This document shows, one piece after another, positions 44,176-53,314 of a DNA stretch of 64,000 bases. The translations under genes were made by a program, and so were the position numbers. Origin of the DNA: IOR16 sp963521065 (lineage in GTDB: Bacteria; Bacillota; Clostridia; Peptostreptococcales; Anaerovoracaceae); NCBI GenBank assembly GCA_963521065.1, contig CAUQTI010000012.1, positions 1-64,000 on the forward strand. Reading direction: 5' to 3'. The number at the start of each line of letters is the position of its first letter. Position 1 is the stretch's first letter. Under the pieces are notes generated by a model. That model ran no database searches and was not told where the DNA came from. It worked only from the letters and a program-made list of their open reading frames with translations.

Positions 44176-45497
44176 GTTTCTTCTCCTATAAACATCTCTT
44201 TTGGAATTTCAATCCGAAACTTTGTCTGTACACCTTCCTCCGATTGCACAAAAATAGCGCCATGAAACTTATCCTGTATTAAATCCCGTACCAGCGTTAA
44301 TCCAACCCCCCTGCTAATATCACCGGTCTCCTGATTAAATTTTGTAGAATAACCAGGAGCAAAAATAACATCCATATCTGCCTTGCGAATCCCCGGCCCA
44401 TTATCCGAAATCTCAAACAAATAGGCCGGAATAACATTTGACGAATTCGCTTCCGTTGCGGACGCTGTTCTTGTCATTTCACCTTCCCGTATTGAGAGAA
44501 AAATTTTACCCTTCTTTCTTTTGTCGATCGCATCCACGCTGTTCATTACCAAATTTCTCAAGACCGACATCAGGCTGAAATGATCTGCCACATAAAAATG
44601 TGCTTTAATTAAAAATGAAAAATAAATATCCAACTTATGTTCATGAATTTGTTCCCGGAGGTCCATATCTAAAATCCGAACAATGTCTTTAATGCTCATC
44701 CCCTTCACATCAATATCTGCCAAAAAATTATCCTGTAGCCCCTTTATAACCCGTATGTAGTCTTTTTTGATTTCATGCACATCTTTTGCAATATCCAAGC
44801 TCAAACAGCGCATTTCTTCCGGATAATTTTCTTTTTCAACGGTTCGATAGAGCGTAAATGCTTTCTGCATCACATCCTCTATCTCCACCATATTTTTATT
44901 CATAAAGTAAACCTCTGCATTAAATACAGATGCCATTACCATGAGTTTTTTATAGCGAAGTTCATGATCTTGATTTGCTAAAAAAGATTTATACCCATCA
45001 ACGCTGATTCCAATTGCCAGGGAAATCAGTGTACGCACACCTGCAATCGCAAATAACCCCTTAAAGACGCCCTCTCCTAAAAAGGGAACCCCGGTTCGGG
45101 CGGTAAGCTCCATGACATTCGATAAAAAGTCACATAAAAAAATAGCTGCAAAAAATCCGGTATTGGAATGGGGGTAAAAACGGTGTGAGCGATAAAAAAA
45201 TAAATAGAAAAAGAATCCGTAGGAAAAAAAGAAAACCGCATCCGGCCAAACCATCGTCCAGACCAGATGAATATTATGTAAGTGAAGAAACAGCATGATT
45301 GCACGAAATGCCGGCGATGCCAGTCCTGTCAAAATCCCTGCCTTCACGGGATGTAGTTCTTTAAAAATATAGAGAAAAATAGAAAATAATAAAGGCGACA
45401 TCGCGACAATGAAGCCGTCAGTAAAGAAATTAAAATAAATTTGAGAGCCAAGTGAAACGCCAAAAGCCATGATGGCAGCTTGCTTCCATCTTTTCAT
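44172..45497 (-). CDS. GlnK (YcbA)-like sensor histidine kinase
   Basis: This protein of 441 residues has six or seven membrane segments in the first 190 residues. A dimerization box with the likely phospho-His in AKDVHEIKKDY comes next, then an HATPase domain (NLVMNSVDAIDKRKKG, DNGPGIRKAD, GVGLTLVRDLI). This architecture is that of Bacillus GlnK/YcbA, which with GlnL controls a glutamine transporter of the AGCS family. An AGCS gene indeed follows upstream at 45657. The ligand is therefore probably an amino acid; glutamine is only an analogy. Confidence 0.78.
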   Translation of the reverse strand: MKRWKQAAIMAFGVSLGSQIYFNFFTDGFIVAMSPLLFSIFLYIFKELHPVKAGILTGLASPAFRAIMLFLHLHNIHLVWTMVWPDAVFFFSYGFFFYLFFYRSHRFYPHSNTGFFAAIFLCDFLSNVMELTARTGVPFLGEGVFKGLFAIAGVRTLISLAIGISVDGYKSFLANQDHELRYKKLMVMASVFNAEVYFMNKNMVEIEDVMQKAFTLYRTVEKENYPEEMRCLSLDIAKDVHEIKKDYIRVIKGLQDNFLADIDVKGMSIKDIVRILDMDLREQIHEHKLDIYFSFLIKAHFYVADHFSLMSVLRNLVMNSVDAIDKRKKGKIFLSIREGEMTRTASATEANSSNVIPAYLFEISDNGPGIRKADMDVIFAPGYSTKFNQETGDISRGVGLTLVRDLIQDKFHGAIFVQSEEGVQTKFRIEIPKEMFIGEET

Positions 45498-45585
45498 AAC
45501 GCACCAAATCCTTAATTTTTCATATACTAAAATCTTTTATATAATAGTATAGTATTTCAAATCACAAGACAAGTCGTATTTTTAT

Positions 45586-45623
45586 AAAAAAATCGAAGCT
45601 CGGGAGTGAGCTTCGATTTTTTT
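45586..45623 (-). terminator. Terminator after the AGCS symporter gene
   Basis: AAATCGAAGCTC pairs with GAGCTTCGATTT around a 6-nt loop with a T run on both strands; it closes the minus-strand symporter gene. Confidence 0.8.
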
Positions 45624-45656
45624 GTTATGATAAATCATAGAATAATGATAAGCACT

Positions 45657-47144
45657 TCATCCAGCTTTTGAAGAGTTTGAATCATTTAAATGTGCATATT
45701 TTTTCTTTGCAATATCATGCCATAAATCCGCACCCTTAATTCCACAGTCATCTGGATTAAACACAGGGTCTAGTCCCATTGCTTTCTGTTTTTCATAGTC
45801 TTTTAAAATCGTAATTACTGGTTTTCTAAGCATAATTAACGCAATCAGATTCAGCCAAGCCGACAAACCCACTCCGATGTCTGCCATATTCCAGGCAACC
45901 CCAGCACTTTTTACGCTCCCGAATATAATCATACCGATTAAAAGAAACTTCATAATCAGTGCCGCCTGCTTTAAATAAGGCTTTCCTTTAAATAAATATG
46001 CCACATTGGATTCCGTGTAGAAACTAAAGGATAGAAGGGTAGTAAATGCAAAGAAGAAAATTGCGATTGCAATGAATGCAGAACCAAAACCAGGAAGCAA
46101 AGTATCGATTGCTGCCTGTGTATAACCTGTTCCAGCTTCAACGTTCGGAACGTTTTGAACAATAAAATTACTATTTGTATCGACTACATTATAACGGCCG
46201 GTCGATAAAATCATCAGTGCCGTTGCAGTACATACAAACAAGGTGTCTACATATACAGAAAATGATTGTGCCAGGCCTTGCTTCGCAGGGTGAGAAACCT
46301 CAGCGGCAGCCGCAGCTTGTGCACCGCTTCCCATACCAGCTTCACTGGAATAAATACCTCTTTTTACACCCCACATGATAGTACCGCCGAATACACCGCC
46401 AAAAGCAGCCTCTGCATTGAATGCACTTCGGAAAATCAATGCAAACATCGAAGGGACCTGCTGATAATTTACTCCTAAAATTACTAAGGCTAAAATAATA
46501 TAAATAATTGCCATAAAAGGTACAACTAGCTCTGCAAATTTACCGATGCGCTTCATTCCTCCAAAGATAATTGCGGCGAAAATAACGGAAACGCAAATCC
46601 CAGTAATCAAGGGGTCAACACCAAATGCATTTTTTACAGAATCGGCAATGTTAAATGCCTGAATCGTCGGCCCGGTAAATCCATTTGCTATAATAGATGC
46701 AATTGCAAACAGTACAGCGAAGAATTTCAATCCGGTTCCTTTTTGAATATAATAAGCCGGACCACCACGGTATTCTCCGTTGATTTCTTCTTTCCAGACC
46801 TGCGCTAAAGTAGATTCTGCAAAAGCGGCACCCGCTCCTAAAAATGCAATAATCCACATCCAGAAAACTGCGCCCGGTCCTCCGAAGCAAATGGCAGTTG
46901 CTACACCGGCAATATTACCAACGCCGATGCGCCCGCCGAGAGCCATTGCGAACCCTTGGAAAGAAGAAACACCACTGTCAGAACTTTTTCCCTGGAATAG
47001 TTGAGCCAACATGTCTTTAATCAATCGAATCTGTGGAAATTTCATAAAAACAGAAAAATAAATGCCGACACCCAAACAGAGTGCAATAAATACGGTTCCC
47101 CATAAGTAACCGCTGATTTCCCCAGTTATTGTTAATAAATCCAT
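45657..47144 (-). CDS. AGCS-family sodium:alanine/glycine/glutamine symporter
   Basis: This protein of 495 residues has about 11 membrane helices. The AGCS signatures FQGFAMALGGRIGVGNIAGV and GVKRGIYSSEAGMGSGAQAAAA are present. It cotransports small neutral amino acids with sodium or protons. The adjacent kinase and regulator resemble the GlnK-GlnL pair, which controls such a symporter in Bacillus. Alanine, a product of OrtAB cleavage, could be a substrate in either direction, but that is speculation. The start follows AGGAGGAAAAGG. Confidence 0.87.
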   Translation of the reverse strand: MDLLTITGEISGYLWGTVFIALCLGVGIYFSVFMKFPQIRLIKDMLAQLFQGKSSDSGVSSFQGFAMALGGRIGVGNIAGVATAICFGGPGAVFWMWIIAFLGAGAAFAESTLAQVWKEEINGEYRGGPAYYIQKGTGLKFFAVLFAIASIIANGFTGPTIQAFNIADSVKNAFGVDPLITGICVSVIFAAIIFGGMKRIGKFAELVVPFMAIIYIILALVILGVNYQQVPSMFALIFRSAFNAEAAFGGVFGGTIMWGVKRGIYSSEAGMGSGAQAAAAAEVSHPAKQGLAQSFSVYVDTLFVCTATALMILSTGRYNVVDTNSNFIVQNVPNVEAGTGYTQAAIDTLLPGFGSAFIAIAIFFFAFTTLLSFSFYTESNVAYLFKGKPYLKQAALIMKFLLIGMIIFGSVKSAGVAWNMADIGVGLSAWLNLIALIMLRKPVITILKDYEKQKAMGLDPVFNPDDCGIKGADLWHDIAKKKYAHLNDSNSSKAG

Positions 47145-47387
47145 TCCTTTTCCTCCTTATTATTCCTTTTGTGCTGTGGCCACTAACACTGGATGCATTA
47201 TAAAATTCCCACATCATTTTTCATCAAAAAAAATCAAAAACAGCACAGAATATTTTAAATATTTAAAACATGCTATTTTATCTATCATCTTGTTCTTTTC
47301 TTTTGTATGAATGCATAAAATTGAAAATATCCCCTTTTACCCTCTTTTATTTTTTATGCGAAAGGTATATAATAAATTATTAGTTAG

Positions 47388-47464
47388 CGAGGCATAGCTC
47401 AGCTTGGTAGAGCGTTGCGTTCGGGACGCAAAGGCCACAGGTTCGAATCCTGCTGCCTCGACCA
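47388..47464 (+). tRNA. tRNA-Pro (CGG anticodon)
   Basis: A complete 77-nt cloverleaf: acceptor CGAGGCA/TGCCTCG, D arm GCTCAGCTTGGTAGAGC, anticodon stem TTGCG/CGCAA with loop TTCGGGA (anticodon CGG), T arm CAGG-TTCGAAT-CCTG, discriminator A and encoded CCA. Confidence 0.95.
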
Positions 47465-47477
47465 TAATTAATGTCAG

Positions 47478-47530
47478 AAATGGATGTCCTGCGGTGAAAA
47501 CCGCAGGACATCCGCCATTTCCGGGCTTTT
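47478..47530 (+). terminator. Terminator after tRNA-Pro
   Basis: A perfect 14-bp stem (GGATGTCCTGCGGT/ACCGCAGGACATCC) with a GAAA tetraloop is flanked by AAAT/ATTT pairing and then CTTTTTT. Confidence 0.85.
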
Positions 47531-47600
47531 TTACCCTCAAAATGCCCGTCAAAAAAGATTGCGATTTCGTAGATATCATAGGGGTGAATTTGATGTGTCC

Positions 47601-47618
47601 ATGGATTTGAACCCACAC
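47601..47618 (+). repeat. Left copy of an 18-bp direct repeat flanking the restriction island
   Basis: ATGGATTTGAACCCACAC recurs with one mismatch at 57455-57472 in the same orientation. The reverse complement resembles a tRNA T arm (GGTTCAAATCC), a common integration target. It is a candidate attachment site. Confidence 0.4.
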
Positions 47619-48041
47619 CTATGCCCTTTTACGGCAGAAAAAGAATAAAAGCATACTATCAGCGCTCTTTCCGATACGGCAGAAATGTCGAAAAGAAAGC
47701 GGCGCTTTTTGTATTTGGAAAAAAATAGAAGCAACAGAAAAAAGGTACGCACATGAAGCATCGGAAAGAATTGCTGGGAGCTATAAAGAAAACAGTAGTA
47801 TAAGACATGCGGACTGTGCTTTTTTAGGCCTCGCAACAAAAAGAGCTCGTTACTACAAAAACCATCTTCTATATAAATATTTATGTAAATGCTTCCTTAC
47901 TAATGGAACTTAAACTTCAAAGTAAAAGTTTTCAGAGATGGCGCCTTATATACATTCGAGTATCAAATGCGAATAATGCTAAAGAATTAGTTTGCTCGTG
48001 CTCGTAATTGTCAAAAAACCACGAAACGACCAATTCGTTTA
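47619..48041. other. Spacer before the restriction-modification operon
   Basis: About 420 bp with only short, unsupported frames. I see no gene, RNA or clear repeat. Confidence 0.4.
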
Positions 48042-48069
48042 TTGTATTTATTCCATAATATGCTATAAT
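48042..48069 (+). promoter_or_regulatory. Likely sigma-A promoter of the restriction-modification operon
   Basis: TTGTAT and TATAAT with a 16-bp spacer lie about 80 nt ahead of the first ATG of the operon. Confidence 0.5.
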
Positions 48070-48094
48070 TTATTTGTAATAATCTATTGAAATG

Positions 48095-48109
48095 ACTGGT
48101 TTTACCAGT
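48095..48109 (+). promoter_or_regulatory. Palindrome in the leader of the restriction operon
   Basis: ACTGGTTTTACCAGT is a perfect 6-bp dyad with a 3-nt centre, placed in the transcribed leader between promoter and ribosome site. It could be an operator or a binding or modification site of the system itself. Confidence 0.35.
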
Positions 48110-48147
48110 GGTTTGCAATTAACTTTCATTGCGAAAGGAGTCATTAT

Positions 48148-49623
48148 ATGAAGACGAAGCCTCTCCCGCCGTATGCGCCAACACTAATAGAATCTACTCG
48201 TGCCATTGGCTACACATTAGAGACGGCGATTGCTGATATAGTCGATAACAGTATATCGGCATCAGCTTCATGCATTGAAATTTTCTTCTTTCCAGTGGGA
48301 GATTCTTACATCGCTATTCTAGATGATGGACACGGTATGAATTCGGATGCACTTGAAACCGCAATGCGTTATGGCAGTCAAAATCCCAACGAGAAACGTG
48401 CCGTAAATGACTTGGGACGTTTTGGGTTAGGATTGAAAACCGCATCATTATCGCAATGCCGGACGCTAACTGTCGTTAGTAAACAACATAACCATATAGA
48501 AGCTTGTTGTTGGGACATTGACCATGTGATCGATGCTCACGATTGGTCACTATTAATTCTTGATTCGGAGGAAGATTTCAACGCAATCCCTCAAATTGAG
48601 GAGTTGCGAAAACTAGAATCAGGAACTCTTGTGGTTTGGCAAAATCTCGATAGGCTTAAAGTCGGTGAATTGGACTTTAGCCGTTCAATGGGAAAAAAGA
48701 TGGATGATGTGCGTAGTCATCTCTCTTTGGTTTTTCACCGATATATAAGTGGAGAGCCAGGCCTTAAAAAAATGCAACTAATGATGAATAACACTCCTGT
48801 CGAACCTGCTGACCCATTCCTTTTAAAACGGAATACACAGATAATGTCTGATGAAATTATGAATATTGAAGGTTCAAAGGTTATTGTCCGTCCCTATATA
48901 CTCCCCCATATCTCAAACTTAACCAACGAGGAAATATTAGCACTTGGCGGCAAAGATGGGTTGCGTAAAAGCCAAGGTTTTTATATTTATAGAAATAAAC
49001 GTTTGTTGGTATGGGGTACATGGTTTCGGATGATGAGGCAGGCTGAGCTCTCTAAACTGGCTCGTGTTCAAGTTGATATTCCCAATGAACTGGATAACCT
49101 CTGGACACTTGATATAAAGAAATCCACTGCAATGCCACCAGAAGAAGTGCGAAACAATCTTGATTCAGTAGTTGAAAGACTTGCCGAAAATAGCAAGAGA
49201 ACGTGGGTATTTCGGGGGAAGAAAGAAACTAATGACTCTATAGTCCATGTGTGGCAACGGTTTAAGGGAAAACAAGGCGGAACGTATTACACCATAAATA
49301 GAGACCATCCGCTACTTGAAATATTTGAAGGCGAATCGCAACAGGTAAAGAAAAATATAGAAAATCTGCTAAGAGCGATTGAGAGCGAACTTCCTCTCAG
49401 TTCACTATATTTGGATTTGAATTCTGATAAGCCCGTGGAAAATGAAACGGAAGTTACGATGCAAGTTGTCGGGGCACTGATACAAGACTTGCTTACCCAA
49501 ATTCCAACTAATGCTGGAAAGGCAGAGCTACTGGATCGGCTTTCTGTTTCAGAGCCATTCGTACATTACCCTCAGCTTATTGAAAGATACAAGGTAGGAG
49601 GAAACACTCATGGCGGGAACTAG
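48148..49623 (+). CDS. MORC/MutL-type GHKL ATPase of a restriction-modification system
   Basis: This protein of 491 residues starts after AAAGGAG. The GHKL ATP fold is clear: the N box ETAIADIVDNSISA with the Mg-binding Asn, DDGHGMN and GRFGLGLKTAS. Downstream parts resemble the bacterial MORC-like ATPases found in restriction operons with Z1, PD-(D/E)XK, AIPR and methylase genes. The ATPase is thought to clamp DNA and drive conformational changes during restriction. It overlaps the next gene by 14 nt. It is the first gene of a five-gene defence operon. Confidence 0.82.
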   Translation: MKTKPLPPYAPTLIESTRAIGYTLETAIADIVDNSISASASCIEIFFFPVGDSYIAILDDGHGMNSDALETAMRYGSQNPNEKRAVNDLGRFGLGLKTASLSQCRTLTVVSKQHNHIEACCWDIDHVIDAHDWSLLILDSEEDFNAIPQIEELRKLESGTLVVWQNLDRLKVGELDFSRSMGKKMDDVRSHLSLVFHRYISGEPGLKKMQLMMNNTPVEPADPFLLKRNTQIMSDEIMNIEGSKVIVRPYILPHISNLTNEEILALGGKDGLRKSQGFYIYRNKRLLVWGTWFRMMRQAELSKLARVQVDIPNELDNLWTLDIKKSTAMPPEEVRNNLDSVVERLAENSKRTWVFRGKKETNDSIVHVWQRFKGKQGGTYYTINRDHPLLEIFEGESQQVKKNIENLLRAIESELPLSSLYLDLNSDKPVENETEVTMQVVGALIQDLLTQIPTNAGKAELLDRLSVSEPFVHYPQLIERYKVGGNTHGGN

Positions 49624-52372
49624 TACTGAATTGCTTGAAGGCATTATTTCTACAACAATAAATACAAAATATCCGGATATTCCGCCTACCGAAGCGGAAT
49701 TTGATTCTGAAGTGAATGCGTTGCGTCATTCACTGGCCGTTTTGTATCCTGTTAGTGATGAAGAATTTGCAGAAATCAAACGGAAACTCAAAGCTAATAT
49801 TGTCGTACAAATGGACTTAGGCGTTCTCATAAAAGACAGGCAACAACATCTGCCATGGCTTTCGGCGCGGCGTTCGACATTAGATTTCTTCTTTTGGAAC
49901 AGATATAAGAAATTCCTTGAGGAGGTAAAGCACTGGAATCCTCGTGTAACAGGAAATCTTGGACGCGTTTCGGATGAGATTGTTGATTACCTTGGAGATC
50001 CCAAAAGCGATGCTCCATTTCAACGACGTGGACTTGTACTTGGCGATGTTCAGTCCGGAAAAACAGCTAACTACACCGCAATTTGCAACAAGGCTGCAGA
50101 TACCGGCTACCGTGTAATTATTATTCTGGCAGGAACGATGGAAAACTTACGTCAGCAAACGCAGGAACGTCTTGATGCCGAATTTTCGGGAAGGATGAGC
50201 CAATACCTTTTAGATCCTAAGCAAGAGATTGAAAATGTGCCTGTTGGCGTAGGCAAATATGGACAGGAAAAGCAGATTGCGACATTTACCTCCGTTACGA
50301 AAGATTTTGATAAAAACATTCTTCGTGCATTAAAATTGTCACTGCATAACGTGAATACTACCGTTTTATTCGTCATCAAGAAAAACAAAAGCATTCTCAA
50401 CAATCTTATCAAATGGTTAAAAAGCAATAATCTTGATGCAAGAGGTGCCATTAACCTCCCCATGCTGTTAATTGACGATGAAGCCGATAATGCTTCTGTT
50501 AATACCAAGAAGGAAGATGAAGACCCTACAGCAATCAACGACGCGATACGTCGCCTCTTGAAACTGTTCAGGCAAGCATCGTATCTTGGCATTACGGCCA
50601 CGCCCTATGCAAATATTTTTATCAATCCTGAAACAACGGATGAAATGCGGGATGATGATTTATTCCCGAGAGACTTTATTTATTCACTTGCACCACCGAC
50701 AAATTATATCGGAGCAGAAAGTATCTTTGGTGAAGAAGCTCAATTCAAAGATGCGCTTGAAGAACTATATCCCCAAGAGATGGATGCCTTCTTCCCTTTC
50801 AACCATAAGAAGGATCTCGTTGTTTATGAATTGCCACCAAGCATGCGAGAGGCTATTGCATATTTTTTGCTTGCTAATGGTATCCGTGATGTTCGTGGCG
50901 ACAGAAAAGAGCATCGTTCTATGATGATTCATGTCAGTAGATTTACTGATGTTCAGAACCAGATTAGTGATTTAGTTTATAGGTGGGTAGAGGATATCCG
51001 TTCGGATCTGCAAAACTATGCCTGCTTAGCTGAAAACAAAAGTGATGAGATCGATAATATTGCATTCCTAAAAGCAGTATGGATTAAGCACTACCTCTCA
51101 GAAAAAGCTGGTTCAAAAGACAGTCCTATGCCGTGGCATAAATTTTTATCCGAGTATCTTTTTGCTTCGGTTGCTCCAATTGTAGTTCGTTCGGTAAACC
51201 AAAAAAGTAGCTCTACTGGCTTGGATTATTATAGTCATAAAGCGGAAGGATTACGAGTAATCGCTGTTGGCGGAAATAGTCTTTCAAGGGGGCTCACACT
51301 TGAGGGATTGTGCGTTAGCTATTTTTATCGTCGATCTCTTATGTATGATACTCTTCTTCAAATGGGTCGCTGGTTTGGTTACCGTCCAGATTACGATGAC
51401 CTTTTCAAAATATGGATCAGCATTGAGGCCATTGACTGGTATGGATATATAACAGCTGCCGCTGAGGAATTAAAACGTGAAATTGTTAGAATGAGGGATG
51501 CGAATCTTACGCCTATGGAATTCGGGTTAAAGGTTCGTCAAGACCCCGCCTCACTTATTGTTACGGCGAGGAATAAAATGCGATCAGCTACGCTTGTTAG
51601 TCGTCCCATTACTATATCCGGTCGTCTGCTTGAAACCCCTCGATTGAGAACGGATGCAAACATTTTGGCCACAAATGAGAGGGTATTCAAAGAATTCGTA
51701 AGAAATCTCTCTTCGATTGGGCAGAGAATAATTAGAGCGGATTCACGATATTTCTGGTCGGGTGTCAAAAAAGATGAAGTTGAGCAGCTCCTGCGTGACT
51801 TCAAAACTCATCCATGGCAGTTGAACTTTCAAGGTACAGCATTGGCTGATTTCATTAGAGATACCGATGATATGGGTAATTGGGATGTTTTTATTGCCGA
51901 AGGTGATGGATGCATCTACAATGAGCTGGTTTGTAGTGATGAAATATTGCAGATAAAAACAGAAAAACGTACTGTTAAGGCAACAAGTGGACAAATCAGC
52001 ATAAGTGGAACCAAGGTTCGTGTTGGTGCGGGAGGAGCTGCCAAGATTGGTTTGTCTGAAAAGGCCCGAGAAATAGCTATAAGGAAGTTTCGGGATAACA
52101 ACTCTGGAGCGCGTAATATGCCTGATAAGGCATACCTTGAGATAGATCGTCCACCAATTTTAGTATTGCATATTGTTGCTGTTGATAAAACCGGGACTGC
52201 CGAAAAAGGAAATCTTCGTAGCCAAATTGATGAGGGCGTGCAAGTCCCTGACTATCTCTTTGCATTAGGCATCGGAATACCCGATAATGGAGCTGAGAGA
52301 ATCGCCAATTATATGGTGAATTTGGTTGAACTTCGCAGCTACTATGATACAGAGGAGGATGAAGACGAATGA
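49610..52372 (+). CDS. Z1-domain superfamily II helicase-like endonuclease component
   Basis: This protein of 920 residues has Walker A GDVQSGKT (about 145-152), motif II LLIDDEADN (about 286-294), motif III GITATPYANI and the Z1 hallmark RGLTLEGLCVSYF with QMGRWFGYR. Z1 proteins are helicase-like ATPases seen almost only in restriction systems with a MORC-type ATPase. They probably translocate on or remodel unmodified DNA. The start lies inside the end of the ATPase gene and the stop overlaps the next start as ATGA, so the operon is translationally coupled. Confidence 0.88.
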   Translation: MAGTSTELLEGIISTTINTKYPDIPPTEAEFDSEVNALRHSLAVLYPVSDEEFAEIKRKLKANIVVQMDLGVLIKDRQQHLPWLSARRSTLDFFFWNRYKKFLEEVKHWNPRVTGNLGRVSDEIVDYLGDPKSDAPFQRRGLVLGDVQSGKTANYTAICNKAADTGYRVIIILAGTMENLRQQTQERLDAEFSGRMSQYLLDPKQEIENVPVGVGKYGQEKQIATFTSVTKDFDKNILRALKLSLHNVNTTVLFVIKKNKSILNNLIKWLKSNNLDARGAINLPMLLIDDEADNASVNTKKEDEDPTAINDAIRRLLKLFRQASYLGITATPYANIFINPETTDEMRDDDLFPRDFIYSLAPPTNYIGAESIFGEEAQFKDALEELYPQEMDAFFPFNHKKDLVVYELPPSMREAIAYFLLANGIRDVRGDRKEHRSMMIHVSRFTDVQNQISDLVYRWVEDIRSDLQNYACLAENKSDEIDNIAFLKAVWIKHYLSEKAGSKDSPMPWHKFLSEYLFASVAPIVVRSVNQKSSSTGLDYYSHKAEGLRVIAVGGNSLSRGLTLEGLCVSYFYRRSLMYDTLLQMGRWFGYRPDYDDLFKIWISIEAIDWYGYITAAAEELKREIVRMRDANLTPMEFGLKVRQDPASLIVTARNKMRSATLVSRPITISGRLLETPRLRTDANILATNERVFKEFVRNLSSIGQRIIRADSRYFWSGVKKDEVEQLLRDFKTHPWQLNFQGTALADFIRDTDDMGNWDVFIAEGDGCIYNELVCSDEILQIKTEKRTVKATSGQISISGTKVRVGAGGAAKIGLSEKAREIAIRKFRDNNSGARNMPDKAYLEIDRPPILVLHIVAVDKTGTAEKGNLRSQIDEGVQVPDYLFALGIGIPDNGAERIANYMVNLVELRSYYDTEEDEDE

Positions 52373-53310
52373 AAATAACGCCTGAACTCCTTGAAAATCA
52401 ATGGAACAGTATTAGGTACAAAGATGGTGGATTTTTACAGATTGATACACAACATCCGCTGGAGTGGCATATTGGTTATCAGTCTATCAGCCAACGCACA
52501 CTTCTGCTTGTCAGTGACACGGAATTTGGCATAATTGAGTCCTCAAAGTCTATGATAGTAAGCCGTCGCAGACGTGAATCTGATAACTGTTGGACATTAT
52601 CTTTTGAGTTGCTGCGCAATGAGCAACAGGATGTGTTTGCAATTCTTTGTTGTGACATTATAGAACATTCCCGCTCTGCAACCAACAAGACGGAAGCTCT
52701 TAAATTAGTCATCAGCCGTTATAAGCAGTGGAGCAAGCTACTGGAAACGCAACGGAATGGTCTGATGGATGAGCATAGTCGCAAGGGGTTACTTGGTGAG
52801 CTTTTATTTTTAGAACAACGAATCAAAACCGCTGGTGCAAACTTATCTACGATACAAGGATGGTCAGGAGCGGATGGTGCCGATCAAGACTTCGCGTATT
52901 CTGATGGTTGGTTTGAGATAAAGAGCATCGGTGTGTCTGCAACTAGTGTCACAATATCGTCCTTAGAACAGCTTGATTGTATTGATGAAGGAGAATTGGT
53001 GCTCCAACAAATTGATAAGGTTGCGCCAGACAAGCAAGGGGCATTTTCGCTTAATGATGTAGTTCGTAGAATCGGAACAATGCTTATTGATGACGTTGAA
53101 GCACTTGACTTGCTTCGCGCCAAACTTAGTGCCTACGGATATATGGATTTACAGGAATATTCAGAACAGAAGTATTTCTATTCTGGTACGCTACGGTATG
53201 TGGTAGACAAGGATTTCCCGAAACTTATAAAAAACAGCGTACCACCACAAGTGTCATCGTTGCATTATGAATTAGATTTGCCCTCTTTAGCAAATTGGCG
53301 GAAGGAGTAA
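52369..53310 (+). CDS. PD-(D/E)XK motif protein of the restriction system
   Basis: This protein of 313 residues holds the nuclease core: Glu144 in GLLGELLFLE, Asp172/Asp174 in GADQDF and Glu183-x-Lys185 in WFEIKS. It matches the PD-(D/E)XK family (DUF4420 type) found next to Z1 and AIPR genes and is the likely DNA-cutting subunit. It overlaps the Z1 gene by 4 nt and the AIPR gene follows 4 nt later. Confidence 0.82.
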   Translation: MKITPELLENQWNSIRYKDGGFLQIDTQHPLEWHIGYQSISQRTLLLVSDTEFGIIESSKSMIVSRRRRESDNCWTLSFELLRNEQQDVFAILCCDIIEHSRSATNKTEALKLVISRYKQWSKLLETQRNGLMDEHSRKGLLGELLFLEQRIKTAGANLSTIQGWSGADGADQDFAYSDGWFEIKSIGVSATSVTISSLEQLDCIDEGELVLQQIDKVAPDKQGAFSLNDVVRRIGTMLIDDVEALDLLRAKLSAYGYMDLQEYSEQKYFYSGTLRYVVDKDFPKLIKNSVPPQVSSLHYELDLPSLANWRKE

Positions 53311-53314
53311 TCAG

